DNA of 64,000 nucleotides from positions 124,001-188,000 of the forward strand of contig NZ_MUHU01000026.1 in assembly GCF_002105195.1 (NCBI RefSeq). The letters are read 5' to 3'. The notes under the pieces are model-generated. The model worked only from the letters and a program-made list of their open reading frames with translations. It was not told where the DNA came from and did not search any database. This document shows positions 9,801-19,300 of the stretch, one piece after another. The translations under genes were made by a program, and so were the position numbers. Positions within the stretch are counted from its first letter, which is position 1; every line of letters begins with the position of its first letter. Source of the stretch: Derxia lacustris (GTDB taxonomy: Bacteria > Pseudomonadota > Gammaproteobacteria > Burkholderiales > Burkholderiaceae_E).

Positions 9801-10544
9801 TTTCGCCTGCAATGGGAATGGGTACCGGCCAAGCAGAAGGTGTTCGAGTTCTTCGAGGCGGTCGAGCAGGCAGCCGAGGGGCTGGAGCGCGAGCGCGGTT
9901 CGCTGTTCGACTCGCCCTTGCTGAGCGACGAGCAGCGCGCCACGGCGGGGCAGATTCGGCAGTGGCTGCTCGATGCCGACCAGGGCAGCGGCGAACGCGC
10001 ACTGCGCGAGCTGGCCGACTTTCGCAACTACCGCCGCTACGACATCGTGCGCAGCAATGCCGTCGGTCAGACCCGACTTTCCACCTGGGGCACGGGCTCC
10101 GGCGGCGAACTGGAAACGCCGTTCTACGTGGTGCGCTCGGCTGTGCTGGCACATGCGCTCGGGCATTTCGGGCCGGACCGGCGCGGTGGATCGGCGCTGC
10201 GCCTGATGCTCAGCGACGAGGCGTTTTCCAAGATGGACGAAGCCCGGTCGCGCAGCGTGTTGCGATTCTTGTCGGGCACGCTCGGCTTGCAGCTGGTGGT
10301 TGCCATGCCCACGGCCAAGTCGGGTGCGGTCAAGCCCGAGTTCGACAAGGAGTTCACCTTCTCCAAGGTCTACGGCCGGCGTGGCGACCAGGAGCTGTTC
10401 CACAGCGAGGTGCAGGAAAAGCTCCATCACCGAGAACCCATGGCGCGACTCTGGGCCGAGCAGATCGCGCAAAGCCGTGCCGCCGCGCAGGCGGCCTATC
10501 TTGCTTCATTGCCGCCCGATGTCGATGCCCCACGCGACTCCTGA
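6894..10544 (+). CDS. jetC: Wadjet SMC-like ATPase JetC
   Basis: The 1216-residue SMC/MukB-like ATPase is the motor of the Wadjet complex. The head begins at the N terminus with Walker A GESGSGKST (residues 29-37) and is completed at the C terminus by the ABC-type signature-like GTGSGGE and Walker B LMLSDEAF (D1108-E1109). The middle is long, charged and helical (coiled-coil arms, for example ERDALDRRIAEVRERKEQEL) around a hinge-like region. All ATPase motifs are present. The gene overlaps jetB at the start and jetD at the end, so the four genes form one transcript. The order and head motifs separate it from the chromosomal SMC and from MukB. Confidence 0.9.
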   Translation: MKIAKLLTWHWGSLENREWVFADTVLLTGESGSGKSTLLDAIQVVLTAARQHLVHFNIGQDESTQTRRGGKEPRTLPAYATGQQADGVFLRPQSTTYVAIVFEASPQAGETAAPLTALVGLEASVEAQRAQYVRGPWFFLVRGALEFAQLTRTAPTDGQREPLPLRDLYVHLQRQCGTEAVQRFEENKGRYLQHLYGALMGKTSVGEPEANRAARSIVKAMAYKELGNVNELVRDEILEPHDFGPDLEKMRQLMRSMADLKAEAERFERNLNRLDATAECADRVLDEARRFVVTTIAHALRTRADTGAELDSCRRQIDAALRRHEGLQAHQDSLAAEEQQLRGQRETVVARLQDSDVARQKAALDNEVRIQADQFRLHWKNLRAAIHGLAGLFTQLRGLIVFDLTALPEVAAAVDRLHEPTRRLLALWPVLADGYDRDARLDAELPGAELDAFDADLARVGADIHGADEAALGPSVLRALTATSVELARLQDERTERDAELRLLQAGRVPGSREAPRAVELIEHDYPEARPHLLWQLVEPRPGSTWQNAIEGYMGGDRFAIIVEAGWEARCARLVKRHFASRSPKVVQGSKALADTGGRQPEAQAVLHELVCRHPVAWAFLLAQYGRVRKVADEDELARTSQGLMEEGIGSRGYGMFACRLPDAELAFGEAARRRRRLACEAELARLGREIAACEQRQRELGLLVRMFQGASFVPIEPLALAVLEAQRQHAHSAQALKALDLSSIEALFAERDALDRRIAEVRERKEQELQEFGAVGDQLKRLREQDAEFDRRLPALDLECTLQMTWVARFTSVAHDTATEAQLVADAHALAVDEAVSRDAMRQRIASLRSSIPHGMRELGDKVGLYLSGARGESERFLWSDAPRNVDKLEELLGVVVNTGAAVAEQVRRQRAIGLAENAGRLRDAESNFNAVFTTSFCFKVRDDVRRGLDTLRRLNQHLANLRFGADSFRLQWEWVPAKQKVFEFFEAVEQAAEGLERERGSLFDSPLLSDEQRATAGQIRQWLLDADQGSGERALRELADFRNYRRYDIVRSNAVGQTRLSTWGTGSGGELETPFYVVRSAVLAHALGHFGPDRRGGSALRLMLSDEAFSKMDEARSRSVLRFLSGTLGLQLVVAMPTAKSGAVKPEFDKEFTFSKVYGRRGDQELFHSEVQEKLHHREPMARLWAEQIAQSRAAAQAAYLASLPPDVDAPRDS

Positions 10545-11712
10545 TCCCTTCATCCGGCGCCTTGCGCTGCGCCTGCTTGAGCGGGCGGAGCGCACGACTG
10601 GCGACGGGCCGGTGCGGCTTGCGCTGGATCGACGTGCGGCGCCCGAGTTGTTCGATTGCCACGATCAAGATGAGCTCGACCGTTGGCGCCTGCTGATCGA
10701 GGCCTGGTGCGAAGGTGGTGCGGTCCGGCTCAAGCTCGGGCCGGCGCGCGAATTTGCCGGCTTTACCGACCGTCGCCCGCAGATCGAACTGCTCGACTTC
10801 GATGGACTGGCTGCGGCGGTGGGTCATGTGCGCCGCGATGAGCGCTGGGAGCGGCGCTTGCTCGACCATTTGCGCGGTCGCTGGGCGGTTGCCGCGCCCG
10901 TCGGCGTCGATGTGCTGGCGCTGCTCGATTACCTCGCGCGCAACCCGCTGGCGGGTCTGAGCGGCCTCGTGCCGGAGGAGGCGGCAGCCAGTCTCGAAGC
11001 GCTGCATGCACTGTGTGTCGCGCGCCGGTCGATGCCTTTGCGCGAGGCGTCGGCCCGTGCCTTCCAGGGCCGCTCCAAGCTGCTCGACAGCCGCGACGAA
11101 CTGCTGCGTTTGCTTGGCGCAACGCCAGGTCAATTTCACGAGGGGCCGATCCAGCTGCTGGTCGACTTGCCGGTCGACTTCGACGCTGTACTTTTCGTCG
11201 AAAACCTCGTCACCTTTGAGCGCATGGCCGACTGGCGCGCTGGCAGCTGGCAGCGCAGCGCGCTGGTGTACGCGGCTGGCTTCAGGGGCGGCGCCCGTCG
11301 TCTGCGGTCGCGCGCTGCCTGCCGGCTGTATTTGCGCACGGGCGCCGATTGCGCCACTGCGGCGCCTGCCCGGCAGGCCGGATTGCTGCGGCTGGAAGAT
11401 TGGCTGTTCGGTGCGCAGGCCTTGCCGGTGAGCTTTTTCGGCGATCTCGATTTCGCGGGCATGGCCATCCTGCGCAGCCTGCGCGAGACCTTGGGTGCGG
11501 TGAATGCCTGGCAGCCCGGCTATGCCCCGCTGGCTACCGAGCTGGTGGCAGGCGGCGGGCATCTCCCGGCGCAGGCCGCCAAGGAGCAGCAGACCGATCC
11601 GGGGACGACCGGTTGCGACTATGCCGACCGAGAATTGCTCGAACTCCTGCGCAGAACTGGCCGCTTCGTCGATCAGGAATGGTTCGCGCCGGATCGACCG
11701 GACTGGACCTGA
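10525..11712 (+). CDS. jetD: Wadjet nuclease subunit JetD (DUF3322/DUF2220)
   Basis: The protein of about 395 residues is the toprim-related nuclease of the Wadjet complex, which nicks or cuts circular DNA after extrusion. The N-terminal half fits DUF3322 and the C-terminal half the toprim-like DUF2220, with FFGDLDFAGMAIL holding acidic residues typical of the metal site. The start is uncertain: ATG 10525 and ATG 10519 are both inside the end of jetC, giving an overlap of about 20 bases. The gene ends the defence run; a 93-base gap with a possible promoter follows before the RTX gene. Confidence 0.85.
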   Translation: MPHATPDPFIRRLALRLLERAERTTGDGPVRLALDRRAAPELFDCHDQDELDRWRLLIEAWCEGGAVRLKLGPAREFAGFTDRRPQIELLDFDGLAAAVGHVRRDERWERRLLDHLRGRWAVAAPVGVDVLALLDYLARNPLAGLSGLVPEEAAASLEALHALCVARRSMPLREASARAFQGRSKLLDSRDELLRLLGATPGQFHEGPIQLLVDLPVDFDAVLFVENLVTFERMADWRAGSWQRSALVYAAGFRGGARRLRSRAACRLYLRTGADCATAAPARQAGLLRLEDWLFGAQALPVSFFGDLDFAGMAILRSLRETLGAVNAWQPGYAPLATELVAGGGHLPAQAAKEQQTDPGTTGCDYADRELLELLRRTGRFVDQEWFAPDRPDWT

Positions 11713-11766
11713 GATCGACCAGGCACAAGCGCGCCGCACTTCCTTCGCCCGCACCCGCCGCCCCGC

Positions 11767-11772
11767 TAGCAT
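11767..11772 (+). promoter_or_regulatory. Possible -10 element for the RTX gene
   Basis: TAGCAT lies 34 bases ahead of the RTX start in the only gap after the jet genes. Similar TAGAAT/TAGACT boxes precede several genes in this window. No convincing -35 element is seen. Confidence 0.3.
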
Positions 11773-11805
11773 CGCCGCGCCTTCTCCCCCACACAGGACA
11801 GCAAC

Positions 11806-14800
11806 ATGGCGCTCTACACCGGCACGGCGGGCAGTGAACTCATCGCGGGCACGGCCGGCATTGCCGATCAGGCAGCGATCGCCGCGAGCGACGAGGCGGT
11901 CGTGCTCGGGCTCGATGCGCTCGGCCGCTGGACCGTCAGCTCGACCGCGACCGGCAACGACACGCTGTCCAGCATCGAGACGCTGCGGCTCGACAACGCC
12001 AGCTTTGCGCTGCGCAGCGGCGGCATCCAGCCGGTCAATGCCAGCAATGCCAATCCCGACGCCCAGACCGATGCGGTGATCGCGCCGTTGGCCGACGGCG
12101 GCTATGTGGTGGTGTGGCAAAGCCTCACCGGCGGCGACTACGAGATCTATTCGCAGCGCTTTTCCGGCGCCGGCGAAAAGCTGGGCGGCGAGACGCATGT
12201 CAACACCACCACGGCCGGGCTGCAGTACCGGCCGCAGGTGGCAACGCTGGCCGACGGCAGCTATGTGGTGGCCTGGGAGCAGGTCGGCAGCACTTCCGAC
12301 ATCGTGTTGCAGCGCTTTGCCGCGAGCGGCGCGGCGCTCGGCGGCGAGACGGTCGTCAACACCACCACCGCGCTGGCCCAGAGCCAGCCGCAGATCGCCG
12401 CGCTCGACGGCGGCGGCTATGTGGTGGTGTGGCAGTCGGCCGGGCAGGACGGCGACAGCAGCGGCCAGCGCAACATCTATTCGCAGCGCTACGACGCCGG
12501 CGGCACGGCACTCGGCGGCGAGACCCGCATCAACGCCAGCGTCACCGGCGACCAGATCGCGCCCCAGGTGGCGGCGCTGGCCGACGGCGGTTATGTGGCG
12601 ATGTGGCAGGACTGGGCCGCGAGCGGCTGGCTGGCCCAGCGCTATGACGCGAGCGGCGCGGCGGTCGGCGCCGGCATCACCGCCGCCAGCTACTACCAGA
12701 CCAGCCTGCGCGATCTGGCCGGACTGGCCGGCGGCGGCTTTGTCGCGGTGTGGGACATCGGCGCCGAGGTGACGATGCAGCGCTTCGATGCCAGCGGCGC
12801 GGCGCTCGCCAGCGTCGAGATCGTCAATGCCACGCAGGCCGGCGTGCAGTTCGGCGCCAGCGTGGCGGCGCTGGCCGACGGCGGCTTTGTGGTGAGCTGG
12901 CAGAGCGGCAGCGCCATCGTGTTCCAGCGCTTTGGCGCCGATGGCAGCCGTGTGGGCGCCGAAACCACCGTCACCGGCAACGGCGGCGAGGCGGTGGTCG
13001 AGGCCACGGCCGACGGCGGCTTTGCGCTGAGCTGGCAGGTCTATGGCACGTTCGGCTACGACCTCTACACCCAGCGCTACGACGCCAGCGGCACGGCCCA
13101 GCTGCCGAGCGTGACCGGCAGCGCCAATGGCGACGTGATTGCCTATGCCGGCACGGCCGGCGTGCGCCTGAACGGCGGCGCCGGCGACGACACGCTCACC
13201 GGCGGCAGCGGCGACGATGTGCTCGACGGCGGCAGCGGCAACGACAGCCTGATCGGCGGCGCCGGCAACGACCTGTACGTGGTCGGCGGCAACGACGCCA
13301 TCGCGGACAGCAGCGGCAACGACACCGTGCAGGTCAGCGCTTCGTACACGCTGCCCGCCGCCGACATCGAGAACCTGGTGCTCACCGGCAGCGCCGCCGC
13401 CGACCTGACCGGCAACGGTCTGGCCAACCGCATCACCGGCAACGACGCCGCCAACCGGCTCGACGGCGCGGGCGGCGCCGACACGCTCGAAGGGCGCGGC
13501 GGCGACGACACTTACTTCGTCGACAACGCCGGCGATGTCGTCATCGAGGCGGCCGACGGCGGCAGCGACGCCATCGTCAGCTCGGTGAGCCAGACGCTCG
13601 GCGCCGAGGTGGAGAACCTGTTCCTGGTCGGCAGCGATGCAATCGCCGGCAGCGGCAACGCGGCCGACAACCTCATCGTCGGCAATGCCGCCGGCAATGC
13701 GCTGGCCGGCAACGGCGGCGCCGACACGCTGGTGGGCGAGGGCGGCGACGACAGCTACAGCGTCGATGCGCTCGACACCGTGGTCGAGGCCGCCGGCGAA
13801 GGCGACGACACGGTGCTCGCCGGCATCAGCTGGAGCCTTGGCGACAACCTGGAAAACCTGGTGCTTGGCGGCGGCAGCCTGGCGCTCAACGGCAGCGGCA
13901 ATGCGCTGGCCAACCGCATCACCGGCAATGCCGGCAACAACGTGCTGGACGGCGGCGCCGGTGCCGACACGCTCGATGGCGGCGCCGGCAACGACATCTA
14001 TTTCGTGGACACGGTCGGCGATGTGGTGATCGACAACGGCGGCGGCGTCGATCTGGTCAAGTCGACCATCGGCTTCACGCTCGGCTATGGCGTCGAGAAC
14101 CTGACCCTGCTCGGCAGCGATTCGCTCTGGGGCGGCGGCAACAGCGGCGACAACGTGCTGCGCGGCAATGCCGGCGCCAATCTGCTGGCCGGCGACTACG
14201 GCAACGACACGCTCTACGGCAATGCCGGCGACGACTCGCTCGACGGCGGCTGGGGCAGCGATCTGCTGATCGGCGGCGCTGGCAACGACACGCTGACCGG
14301 CGACTACGGCGGCGCCGACTCGCTGATCGGCGGGCTCGGCAACGATGTGTACTGGGTGTTCAACGACAGCGGCAGCGGCATCCGCGAGCTGGCCGGCGAG
14401 GGCAGCGACACGGTGCGCGCCACGGTCACCGTGGGCTTCACGCTCGGCGCCAATCTCGAAAACCTCGAACTCGCGGGCGGCAATGTCAACGGCTACGGCA
14501 ATGCGCTGGCCAATGCCATCGTCGGCACCGCCGGCAGCAATCTGCTCAACGGCGGCGCCGGCGCCGACACGCTCAGCGGCCTGGGCGGCAACGACAGCTA
14601 TGTGCTCGACAACGCCGGCGACAGCGTGATCGAGGCGGCCGGCGCCGGCGTGGATGCGGTGTTCGCCTCGGTCTCGGTGACGCTGGCGGCCAATGTGGAG
14701 AACGCCACGCTGACCGGCGCGGCGGCCCTGGCCGCGACCGGCAATGAGCTGGCCAACCGGCTGGTGGGCAATGCCGGCGCCAACGCCCTGGCCGGGCTGG

Positions 14801-16311
14801 ACGGCGACGATGCGCTGTTTGGCGGCGCCGGCAACGACACGCTGCTCGGCGGCGCGGGCAACGATGTGCTGGCGGGCGGCGCCGGCGACGACAGCCTGAA
14901 CGGCGGCGACGGCAGCGACACCGCCGACTACCGCACGGTGAACGGTGCGGTCACGGTCAATCTCGCGCTCACCGCGGCCCAGGCCACCGGCGCCGGCAAC
15001 GATGTGCTCGCCGGCATCGAGACGGTGATCGGCTCCAGCGTCGGCAACGACACGCTCGCCGGCGATACCGGCGCCAACCGGCTCGTTGGCCTGGACGGCG
15101 ACGACAGCCTGATCGGCGCCGGCGGCGACGACACCCTGCTTGGCGGCGACGGCAACGATGTCATCGTCGAGCGGCGCGGCAACTCGGTCATCGACGGCGG
15201 CGCCGGCATCGACAGGCTCGACTACTCGGCGATGGCGGCCGGCGTCGCGGTCGACCTGGCGCGCAGCGATGCCCAGGACACCGGCGCGGCCGGCATCGAC
15301 CTGATCCGCAACATCGAAGTGCTGGTCGGCTCGGCGGTCGGCCACGACACGCTGGCCGGCGACGACGAGGACAACCGGCTCGAAGGCGGCGGCGGCAACG
15401 ACCGGCTCGACGGCGCCGGCGGCAACGACAGCCTGCTCGGCGGCGACGGCAACGACTGGCTGGTGTCCGACGCCGGCGACGATTCGCTCGACGGCGGCGC
15501 CGGCAGCGACACCGCCGACTACCGGCTCGCCTACGGCAGCGTGCGCGTCGATCTGCGCATCGTCGGCGCCCAGGCCACCGGCGCCGGCGGCAGCGACCAG
15601 CTCGCCGGCATCGAGAACCTGGTCGGCTCCGACTACGGCAACGACCGCCTGACCGGCGACGACGGCGCCAACCGGCTCGATGGCGGCGCGGGCAACGACA
15701 CCCTCGCGGGCGGCGCCGGTGCCGACCTGTACGTGGTCGATGCCAGCGGCGACGTGATCGTCGAGACCGGCAGCCTGGCCGGCGAGCGCGACAGCGTGCT
15801 GGCCACGGTCGACTGGACACTCGGCGCCACGCTCGAAGACCTGACCCTCGCTGGCAGCGATGCGCTGGCCGGCAGCGGCAATGCGCTGGCCAATGCGCTG
15901 ACCGGCAACGCCGGCGCCAATGCGCTGAGCGGACTGGCCGGCGACGACACGCTCGACGGCGGCGCCGGCCGCGACAGCCTGAGCGGCGGCGCCGGCCTCG
16001 ACGCTTTCCGCTTCAGCAGCGCGCTGAGCGCCTCGACCAATGTCGACCGCATTGCCGACTTCGTCGCCGCCGACGACCGCATCGAGTTCGACCATGCGGT
16101 GTTCAGCCGCATCGGCGCGGTCGGTGCGCTGGCGGCCGGCGCATTTGCGCTGGGCGCCGTGGCCGACAGCGGCGACCGCATCGTCTACAACCAGAGCACC
16201 GGCGCGCTGTACTACGACGCCGACGGCAGCGGCAGCGCGTTTGGCGCGGTGCAGTTCGCCGCGCTCGGCGCCGGCACGCTGCTGACGGCGGCCGATTTCT
16301 GGGTCATCTGA
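11806..16311 (+). CDS. RTX-type calcium-binding protein, probable type I secretion substrate
   Basis: The 1501-residue acidic protein has no Sec signal peptide. Residues about 70-440 hold roughly eight repeats of a beta-propeller-like unit built on [10 protein letters not shown]...QRYDASG. From about 450 to 1400 come many hemolysin-type nonapeptides GGxGxDxLx (for example GGAGNDTL), interleaved with LENLVLxGS...[11 protein letters not shown] units. Such repeats fold into calcium-bound beta-rolls after export. The C terminus ([15 protein letters not shown]...[16 protein letters not shown]) matches the usual RTX end that carries the uncleaved type I secretion signal. No ABC transporter, membrane fusion protein or TolC for it lies nearby. 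No catalytic domain was recognised, so an adhesin or surface-layer role is only an inference. An AGGA site precedes the ATG. Confidence 0.85.
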   Translation: MALYTGTAGSELIAGTAGIADQAAIAASDEAVVLGLDALGRWTVSSTATGNDTLSSIETLRLDNASFALRSGGIQPVNASNANPDAQTDAVIAPLADGGYVVVWQSLTGGDYEIYSQRFSGAGEKLGGETHVNTTTAGLQYRPQVATLADGSYVVAWEQVGSTSDIVLQRFAASGAALGGETVVNTTTALAQSQPQIAALDGGGYVVVWQSAGQDGDSSGQRNIYSQRYDAGGTALGGETRINASVTGDQIAPQVAALADGGYVAMWQDWAASGWLAQRYDASGAAVGAGITAASYYQTSLRDLAGLAGGGFVAVWDIGAEVTMQRFDASGAALASVEIVNATQAGVQFGASVAALADGGFVVSWQSGSAIVFQRFGADGSRVGAETTVTGNGGEAVVEATADGGFALSWQVYGTFGYDLYTQRYDASGTAQLPSVTGSANGDVIAYAGTAGVRLNGGAGDDTLTGGSGDDVLDGGSGNDSLIGGAGNDLYVVGGNDAIADSSGNDTVQVSASYTLPAADIENLVLTGSAAADLTGNGLANRITGNDAANRLDGAGGADTLEGRGGDDTYFVDNAGDVVIEAADGGSDAIVSSVSQTLGAEVENLFLVGSDAIAGSGNAADNLIVGNAAGNALAGNGGADTLVGEGGDDSYSVDALDTVVEAAGEGDDTVLAGISWSLGDNLENLVLGGGSLALNGSGNALANRITGNAGNNVLDGGAGADTLDGGAGNDIYFVDTVGDVVIDNGGGVDLVKSTIGFTLGYGVENLTLLGSDSLWGGGNSGDNVLRGNAGANLLAGDYGNDTLYGNAGDDSLDGGWGSDLLIGGAGNDTLTGDYGGADSLIGGLGNDVYWVFNDSGSGIRELAGEGSDTVRATVTVGFTLGANLENLELAGGNVNGYGNALANAIVGTAGSNLLNGGAGADTLSGLGGNDSYVLDNAGDSVIEAAGAGVDAVFASVSVTLAANVENATLTGAAALAATGNELANRLVGNAGANALAGLDGDDALFGGAGNDTLLGGAGNDVLAGGAGDDSLNGGDGSDTADYRTVNGAVTVNLALTAAQATGAGNDVLAGIETVIGSSVGNDTLAGDTGANRLVGLDGDDSLIGAGGDDTLLGGDGNDVIVERRGNSVIDGGAGIDRLDYSAMAAGVAVDLARSDAQDTGAAGIDLIRNIEVLVGSAVGHDTLAGDDEDNRLEGGGGNDRLDGAGGNDSLLGGDGNDWLVSDAGDDSLDGGAGSDTADYRLAYGSVRVDLRIVGAQATGAGGSDQLAGIENLVGSDYGNDRLTGDDGANRLDGGAGNDTLAGGAGADLYVVDASGDVIVETGSLAGERDSVLATVDWTLGATLEDLTLAGSDALAGSGNALANALTGNAGANALSGLAGDDTLDGGAGRDSLSGGAGLDAFRFSSALSASTNVDRIADFVAADDRIEFDHAVFSRIGAVGALAAGAFALGAVADSGDRIVYNQSTGALYYDADGSGSAFGAVQFAALGAGTLLTAADFWVI
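13150..16000 (+). repeat. RTX nonapeptide-coding repeat region
   Basis: The DNA consists of imperfect tandem units encoding GGxGxDxLx nonapeptides, with recurrent blocks such as GGCGGCGCCGGCAACGACAC. The repeats are protein-level repeats within the RTX gene and not an independent element. Such DNA is prone to recombination and to assembly collapse, so the copy number should be treated with care. Confidence 0.8.
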
Positions 16312-16318
16312 GCCCGCC

Positions 16319-16344
16319 GGCCGACCGCCGCCGCGCCGGTCGGC
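16319..16344 (+). terminator. Stem-loop after the RTX gene
   Basis: GCCGACCG (16320-16327) pairs with CGGTCGGC (16337-16344) around a 9-base loop, just after the RTX stop. There is no T tract, so it may be a weak or Rho-assisted terminator or an mRNA 3' stabiliser. Confidence 0.35.
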
Positions 16345-16371
16345 TGACAGCCCGGCCGGCCGGCGCTTGCG

Positions 16372-16377
16372 GATAAT
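16372..16377 (+). promoter_or_regulatory. Possible -10 element for the DUF748 gene
   Basis: GATAAT sits 20 bases ahead of the next start in an otherwise very GC-rich gap. No clear -35 element is visible. Confidence 0.3.
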
Positions 16378-16397
16378 CGCCGGCCCCGGAGGCCCCG

Positions 16398-19300
16398 ATG
16401 ACATCCCTCAACCCAAGATTGCGCCGCGCCGCTTGCGCGCTGGCGCTGCTGCTGGCGCTGTATGCGCTGCTCGGCTTTGCCGGCCTGCCCGCGCTGCTGC
16501 GCTGGGGCGCCGAGCGCGCCGGCAGCGATGCGCTCGGCCGCGCGCTGACGCTGGAGCAGGTGCGCTTCAACCCCTTCACGCTGCGGCTGACGCTGGCCGG
16601 GCTGCGCGTGGCCGGCGCCGCCGACGAGACCGAGCCGCTGCTGGCGTTGCGCGGCGCCACCGTCGATCTGGCCTGGCAATCGCTGTGGCGGCTGGCGCCG
16701 GTGGCCGATGCGCTGCAACTCGACGCGCCCGAGCTGCATCTGGCGCGCACCGGGCCGGGCCAAAGCAATGTCGACGATGTGCTGGCGCGGCTGGCGGCGC
16801 GGCCGAGCGACCCCGACGCCGGGCCGGCGCGCTTTGCGCTGCACAACATCGAGATCGCCGACGGCCGGCTGAGCCTGGACGACCGGGTGCGCGGCCGGCA
16901 TGACGAGATCGATGCCATCGCGCTCGGCCTGCCCTTCGTGTCCAGCCTGCCGGCGCATGCCGAGATCCGGGTGCAGCCGCATCTGGCGGCGCGGGTCAAC
17001 GGCGCGGCGCTGGCGCTGGAGGGCGAGCTGCTGCCCTTCGGCCCGAGCCTGGACACGGTGCTGCGGCTCAAGCTCGACGGGCTCGATCTGCCCAATCTGC
17101 TGAGCCTGGCGCCGCTCGCGCCGGCGTTTGCGCTGCCGCACGGGCTGCTCGATACCGATCTCACGCTCAGCTACCGGCGCGCCGTGGCCGCCAGCGCCGA
17201 CGCGCCGGCCGTGGCGGCGGCGCTGACGCTGCGCGGCTCGGCCGCCCTGCGCGAGCTGGAACTGACCGGCGCCGACGGCCGGCTGCTGACGCTGCGCCGG
17301 CTGGCGCTGGTGCTGGATGAAGCCCGGCTGCTGGACCGCGACATCGCCATTGCCGAACTGAGCCTGGACGCGCCGGCGCTGGAGCTGATGCGGGATGCGG
17401 GCGGCAGCAACTGGCAGCGCCTGCTGGCGCAGCCGCTGCGGGCGGAGGCGGGCACGGCGACTGGCGGGCCGGCACCTGCGCTGGCTCCGGCTCCGGCTCC
17501 GGCTCCGGCGGCCGCGCCATCCGCGCCCTGGCATTTCAGCCTCGCGCGGCTGCGCATCGCCGACGGCAGCCTGCGGCTGGTCGATGCCACGGTCGGCGGC
17601 GTCGAGCGCCGGCTGCAGGCGATTGCGCTCGACCTCGCCGGCCTGGGCAATGCGCCGGGCCAGACCGGCCGGCTCGTGGCCAGTGCCGGCACGCCGGCCG
17701 GCGAACGGCTGCGGCTCGACGGCAGCGTCGGCCTCGCGCCGCCGGCCGCGCAGCTGCGCATTGCGCTGCAGGACCTGCGGCTCGACGACCTCGCGCCCTG
17801 GCTGGCCGGCAGGCTCGATGGCCAGCTCGGCGGCCGGCTCGATGCCGCCGCCACGCTCGACGCCGGCAGCGCCGCCACGCCGCGCCTGAGCGACATCGCC
17901 ATCGCGCTGCGCGGGCTGCGGCTGCGCGGCCCGGCCGAGGCTGGCGCCGAGCTCGATCTGGCCCGGCTCGCGCTCGACGGCGGCACGGTGGATGTGGCCG
18001 CGCGCCGCATCGACCTGGGCCGGCTGCGGCTCGACGCGCCGCGCGTCGAGCTGCGCCGGCTGGCCGACGGCAGCCTCGGCTGGGCCCGGCTGCTGCGCGC
18101 GGCGCCGACCGACGCCGCACCGACGCCGGCGCTGGCCGCAACCAGCTCTGCGGCCGGCGCGGCGACCAGCGCACCCGCCGCCGAGCCGCAAGCCGCGCCC
18201 TGGACCGTCACCCTCGCCGAAACCCGCATCGAGCGCGGCGAGGTCGGCATCGAGGACTTCACGCGCCGCCCGGCGCTGCGGCAGCGGCTGACCGGCATCG
18301 CAGTCGGCGCCGGCCGCCTCGCGCCGGGCAGCGCCGATCAGGTGCCGCTCGACTTCAAGGCCCGGCTCGGCGCCGGCCGCATCGCCGCCGACGGCTGGAT
18401 CGCGCTGGCGCCGGTGGCGGCACGGCTGCGGCTCGACCTTGGCCGCATCGATCTGGCGCCGGCCCAGCCCTGGCTCGCCGACAGCTTCGATGCGCAACTC
18501 GCGTCGGCGCTGCTCAGCACGCGCGGCCAGCTCGATCTGGCGCTCGCGCCCGGCGCCGCGCCGCGTGTCGGCTATGCCGGCAATCTGCTGATCGAGGATT
18601 TCCGGCTCGCCGACGCCGCCGGCACGACCGATCTGGTGAGCTGGCAGGCGCTGACGCTGGACCGGCTGGCGCTGCGCGGCGCCGCGCCGCTGGCGCTCGA
18701 TGTCGGCCAGATCGCCATCGGCGGCTTTCACGCCCGCGTCCGCATCTCGCCCGAGGGCCGGCTCAATCTCGCCGATCTGCGCAAGAAGCCGCCGGGCCAG
18801 CCGGCCGAGAAGGGCGGTGCGGCATCGGCGCCCGCCAGCGCCGCACCCGCCGCACCCGCCGTCGCGCTCGGCATCGACGGCATCGCGCTCGGCAACGGCA
18901 GCGTCGACTTCACCGACGACTTCGTGCGGCCCAACTACCGCGCCCGGCTCACCGACCTTGGCGGTGCCATCGGCCGGCTCGCGGTCGATGCGCCCGAGCC
19001 GGCCGAGGTGCGCGTCGCGGCCCGGCTCGACGGCGATGCGCCGGTCGTCATCGCCGGCCGCATCGCGCCGCTCGCGCCCGCGCTGGCGCTCGACCTCAAG
19101 GCCAGCGCCAAGGGCATCGACCTGCCCGGCCTCACGCCTTACTCCACCAAGTACGCCGGCTATCCGATCGAGCGCGGCAAGCTCTCGGTCGATCTCGGCT
19201 ACCGCATCGACCACGGCCGGCTCAGCGCCGACAACCATGTCTTCCTCGACCAGCTCACCTTCGGCGAGCGGGTCGACAGCCCGACCGCGACCCAGCTGCC

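Noticed and set aside
13150..16000. Dense DNA repeats that could suggest a CRISPR array or satellite
   Set aside because: The units are in frame, vary in spacing and encode RTX nonapeptides; there are no unique spacers.
10354..16404. A very long open frame on the minus strand opposite jetD and the RTX gene
   Set aside because: It is the antisense shadow of high-GC repeats. Its translation is low-complexity (VVA, GAG-type repeats) and matches no family, while the + strand has clear RTX motifs.
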